The position numbers and the translations under genes were made by a program. The notes beneath the pieces were generated by a model, which worked only from the letters and a program-made list of their open reading frames with translations, ran no database searches and was not told the origin of the DNA. This document shows, piece by piece, positions 7,542-9,212 of a stretch of 9,212 bases of DNA. Every line of letters starts with the position of its first letter. The stretch's first letter is position 1. The DNA comes from Verrucomicrobiota bacterium (GTDB lineage: Bacteria; Verrucomicrobiota; Verrucomicrobiia; Limisphaerales; JADLHS01): positions 1 to 9,212 of the forward strand of contig SCTL01000469.1 of assembly GCA_004297495.1 (NCBI GenBank), read 5' to 3'.

Positions 7542-9212
7542 TCAAGGATGACGCAACCGGAAGAACACCGCTGGGTTGGCGGTATTGATCGGAACATTCG
7601 TGGACGTGACTGACGCCGTTCCCGGCCAGTCGTACCACGCGCTGTTGTTGGTCACGATGCCGAGATTGAGCGAGTTCGTCTGCGACTGGAGCAGCCAGCC
7701 GAGATGATCCGCCGGCCACGAGAGCGAGAGCGTGCCGCCGATCACGCTGAACGTGAGGTTGGTCGGGTTGCTCGCGATCGGCTGCACCAACAGACTGCCC
7801 GTGCCAGTAAGGTAGGTCGGCGCGTTGCCGTTGTTATAGACGCCTGCCGGCTGCGCGACACCATTCAGAACCAAACCGAACACCTGATTGGTCGTCGCGA
7901 AATCCAATTGGAGGACCGCAGTGTTGCTCACGGAGACACTGGCGGACGAAGCCAGGGTGGCTTGCGCAAGCTCCAGTGTGCCGGCTTTGACAATCGTGTT
8001 GCCGGTGTAGCTGTTCGCTCCGGTCAGGTTGAGCGTGCCGATTCCCTTCTTGGTCAATCCGCCGTCAGTCGCCTCGCCAGTGAAGTGCTCCAGTGCAGTG
8101 TTGATCGTCACGCTCTGACCGCCGTCATCAATCACCGCACCATTGGTGCGGACGTACGCGTGGGCATTGCCCGCGCCAAGATCCATCAAGGTGCCGGCGG
8201 CCGCCGCCAGCAACGTGCCGCCGTTGAAGTTGAAGACGCGGTTGCCGGCGGTCGCACTGGACATGATGGCGGGAACCGTCAACGTGCCGCCGTTCAGGTT
8301 GTAGGTGGAAGTGCCCGACGCAGCCCCGACGTAGCACATGTCGAGCAAGCCCGATCCGCCCGGAGTTGTTCCGCCATCGCTGTAGAAGGTCACGTCACCA
8401 CTGTTCTGGTTGATGACATGGGCGAAGGTGTTGCCGCCGTTGTTGACGTTGCGGGCCATGCGCACCTTCGAGTTGTTCCAGAACTGCAACGTGCCGCCGT
8501 TGACGTTGATCTGGCCGTTCACATAATCCCAGTAGCCCATGAACAACCAGCGCTCACCCGCCGTGCCGACGTTGAACGAGCCGCTGTTGACGGTCAGCGT
8601 GGCGTTGCCGTCGCCCCAGTGGCCGATGTAAGGATCGCCACCGCAGTTCACCGTGCCGCCATTCACATTCATGTTGGCAACCGTGCCGCCAAAGCCGATG
8701 CACAGATCCATGAAGCCGCCATAGGCGAGCGTGGAAGTGCCGTTCACATTCACGCTGAAGTTCGCCCCGCCAGCTTCAGCAACGTGGAACTGGTTGTTGA
8801 TCGTGAGCGAAGAGGTGTCGGACAAGGTAATGGACCCTTTGGGCTTGTTGGCTCCGCTGCCGCCGTTGTAGCAGGCGCTTGAGTCCTGCGCCGTGACCAC
8901 TGCGCCGTTGGTGAGGACGAGATCGGAGGAAACGCCGCCCACGCCGTTGCCGCGGCCGATGGAGAGCCAACTGGAAACGTTCATCGTCGCGCCATCCACG
9001 ACCAGTCTCGCGTCGTTGCCCGCGCCACCGTTGGCGATCACGCCGCCGATGACCAATTCACCCGTCACCGTCTGGACACTGCCGTTGTCGAACGTCAGTG
9101 TGCCGGCCTGGGCAATGAGCGGACCGTTAAACCCGCCGGAGGAGGCTTGCGTCAAATCCCAGGTGGCGCTGTTGGCGACTGTCAACCCGCCGCTGCCTCT
9201 CTTGAACAAGGA
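7542..9212 (-). CDS. Secreted beta-strand repeat (PATR) protein, 5' end beyond window
   Basis: The frame is open to the window edge, so the start and any signal peptide are missing and 556 residues are visible. The only nearby start-like codon is TTG at 9209, which reads as an internal Leu in repeat-like sequence. Residues about 150-336 carry a ladder of N-x-N-G-G-T phrases (MNVNGGTV, INVNGGTL, YNLNGGTL, FNFNGGTL) suggesting a beta-helix or beta-solenoid. Residues about 383-416 match the autotransporter-associated beta-strand repeat (PATR): LTKKGIGTLNLTGANSYTGN, then TIVKAGTLELA. It is followed by GVYNNGNAPTYLTGTGSLLV, a usual companion phrase. No outer-membrane beta-barrel follows. The protein ends with a tail of about 70 residues closing in VFFRLRHP. 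It is rich in Gly, Asn, Thr and Ser, as for extracellular repeat proteins. A surface or secreted structural or adhesive role is inferred. A terminator lies just downstream. Confidence 0.88.
   Translation of the reverse strand, partial: SLFKRGSGGLTVANSATWDLTQASSGGFNGPLIAQAGTLTFDNGSVQTVTGELVIGGVIANGGAGNDARLVVDGATMNVSSWLSIGRGNGVGGVSSDLVLTNGAVVTAQDSSACYNGGSGANKPKGSITLSDTSSLTINNQFHVAEAGGANFSVNVNGTSTLAYGGFMDLCIGFGGTVANMNVNGGTVNCGGDPYIGHWGDGNATLTVNSGSFNVGTAGERWLFMGYWDYVNGQINVNGGTLQFWNNSKVRMARNVNNGGNTFAHVINQNSGDVTFYSDGGTTPGGSGLLDMCYVGAASGTSTYNLNGGTLTVPAIMSSATAGNRVFNFNGGTLLAAAAGTLMDLGAGNAHAYVRTNGAVIDDGGQSVTINTALEHFTGEATDGGLTKKGIGTLNLTGANSYTGNTIVKAGTLELAQATLASSASVSVSNTAVLQLDFATTNQVFGLVLNGVAQPAGVYNNGNAPTYLTGTGSLLVQPIASNPTNLTFSVIGGTLSLSWPADHLGWLLQSQTNSLNLGIVTNNSAWYDWPGTASVTSTNVPINTANPAVFFRLRHP
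7965..8063 (-). other. PATR (autotransporter-associated beta-strand repeat) unit
   Basis: The encoded phrase has the family pattern L-x-K-x-G-x-G-T-L-x-L-x-G-x-N-x-Y-T-G-x-T-x-V-x-x-G-T-L-x-L. It is the only complete unit in the visible part. Further copies could lie upstream of the window, since the first visible residues (FKRGSGGLTV) look like the start of another such unit. Confidence 0.85.
8205..8762 (-). repeat. Degenerate N-x-N-G-G-T beta-strand ladder
   Basis: Six related phrases occur at uneven spacing: VNVNGTST, MNVNGGTV, LTVNSGSF, INVNGGTL, YNLNGGTL and FNFNGGTL. On the plus strand they show as recurrent gtgccgccgttcac or gtgccgccgttgac blocks. They probably mark successive turns of a solenoid (inference). 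Confidence 0.65.

Noticed and set aside
7704..8882. 392-codon plus-strand open frame opposite the PATR gene
   Set aside because: Its repeated VAVVID/VHIHV-like phrases are the mirror of the minus-strand N-x-N-G-G-T repeats. No independent gene signal is seen.

Overview
The window is a GC-rich stretch of bacterial chromosome. Its content points to Verrucomicrobiota, most likely the Pedosphaera/Limisphaerales group (inference from protein style, not from a marker gene). The pointers are a pseudopilin with an AFTLIELL processing site and a DGHV...FWW C-terminus, very large secreted proteins built from Ig, TIG, FG-GAP and LamG-like modules, an autotransporter-associated beta-strand repeat protein, and C-termini ending in FFRLR or YFRLR. 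All four real genes lie on the minus strand, so transcription runs from high to low coordinates. The long open frames on the plus strand are GC-bias shadows.

Layout in transcription order. (1) 9212-7542: the 3' part of a secreted beta-strand repeat (PATR) protein whose start lies beyond the window, followed by a convincing intrinsic terminator at 7463-7507. (2) 7302-6472: a 276-residue type II secretion-like pseudopilin. (3) 6431-2838: a 1197-residue secreted GH51 alpha-L-arabinofuranosidase with both catalytic glutamates visible and several added carbohydrate-binding-type modules. It starts 40 nt after the pseudopilin stop, with a perfect 7-bp hairpin in the gap, so genes 2 and 3 probably form one transcription unit. 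(4) 2837-2437: an intergenic region holding a 168-bp palindromic element (2598-2765) with perfect 13-bp terminal inverted repeats, then a possible promoter. (5) 2436-1: the 5' 812 codons of a large secreted protein with the order signal peptide, Ig, TIG, seven FG-GAP repeats (a probable seven-bladed propeller), Ig, LamG. Its stop lies beyond the window.

Functionally this is an 'outside of the cell' locus: every gene encodes an exported or envelope protein. The arabinofuranosidase suggests attack on arabinose-decorated plant polysaccharides. The pseudopilin may belong to the secretion or surface machinery, and the two large repeat proteins look like surface adhesion or scaffold proteins. That these genes work together is inferred from adjacency only.

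The points most worth a second look are the terminal-inverted-repeat element, a C-terminal tail of about 70 residues shared by the otherwise unrelated GH51 and PATR proteins, and the pseudopilin-hairpin-GH51 arrangement. I saw no rRNA, tRNA, CRISPR array or transposase gene.
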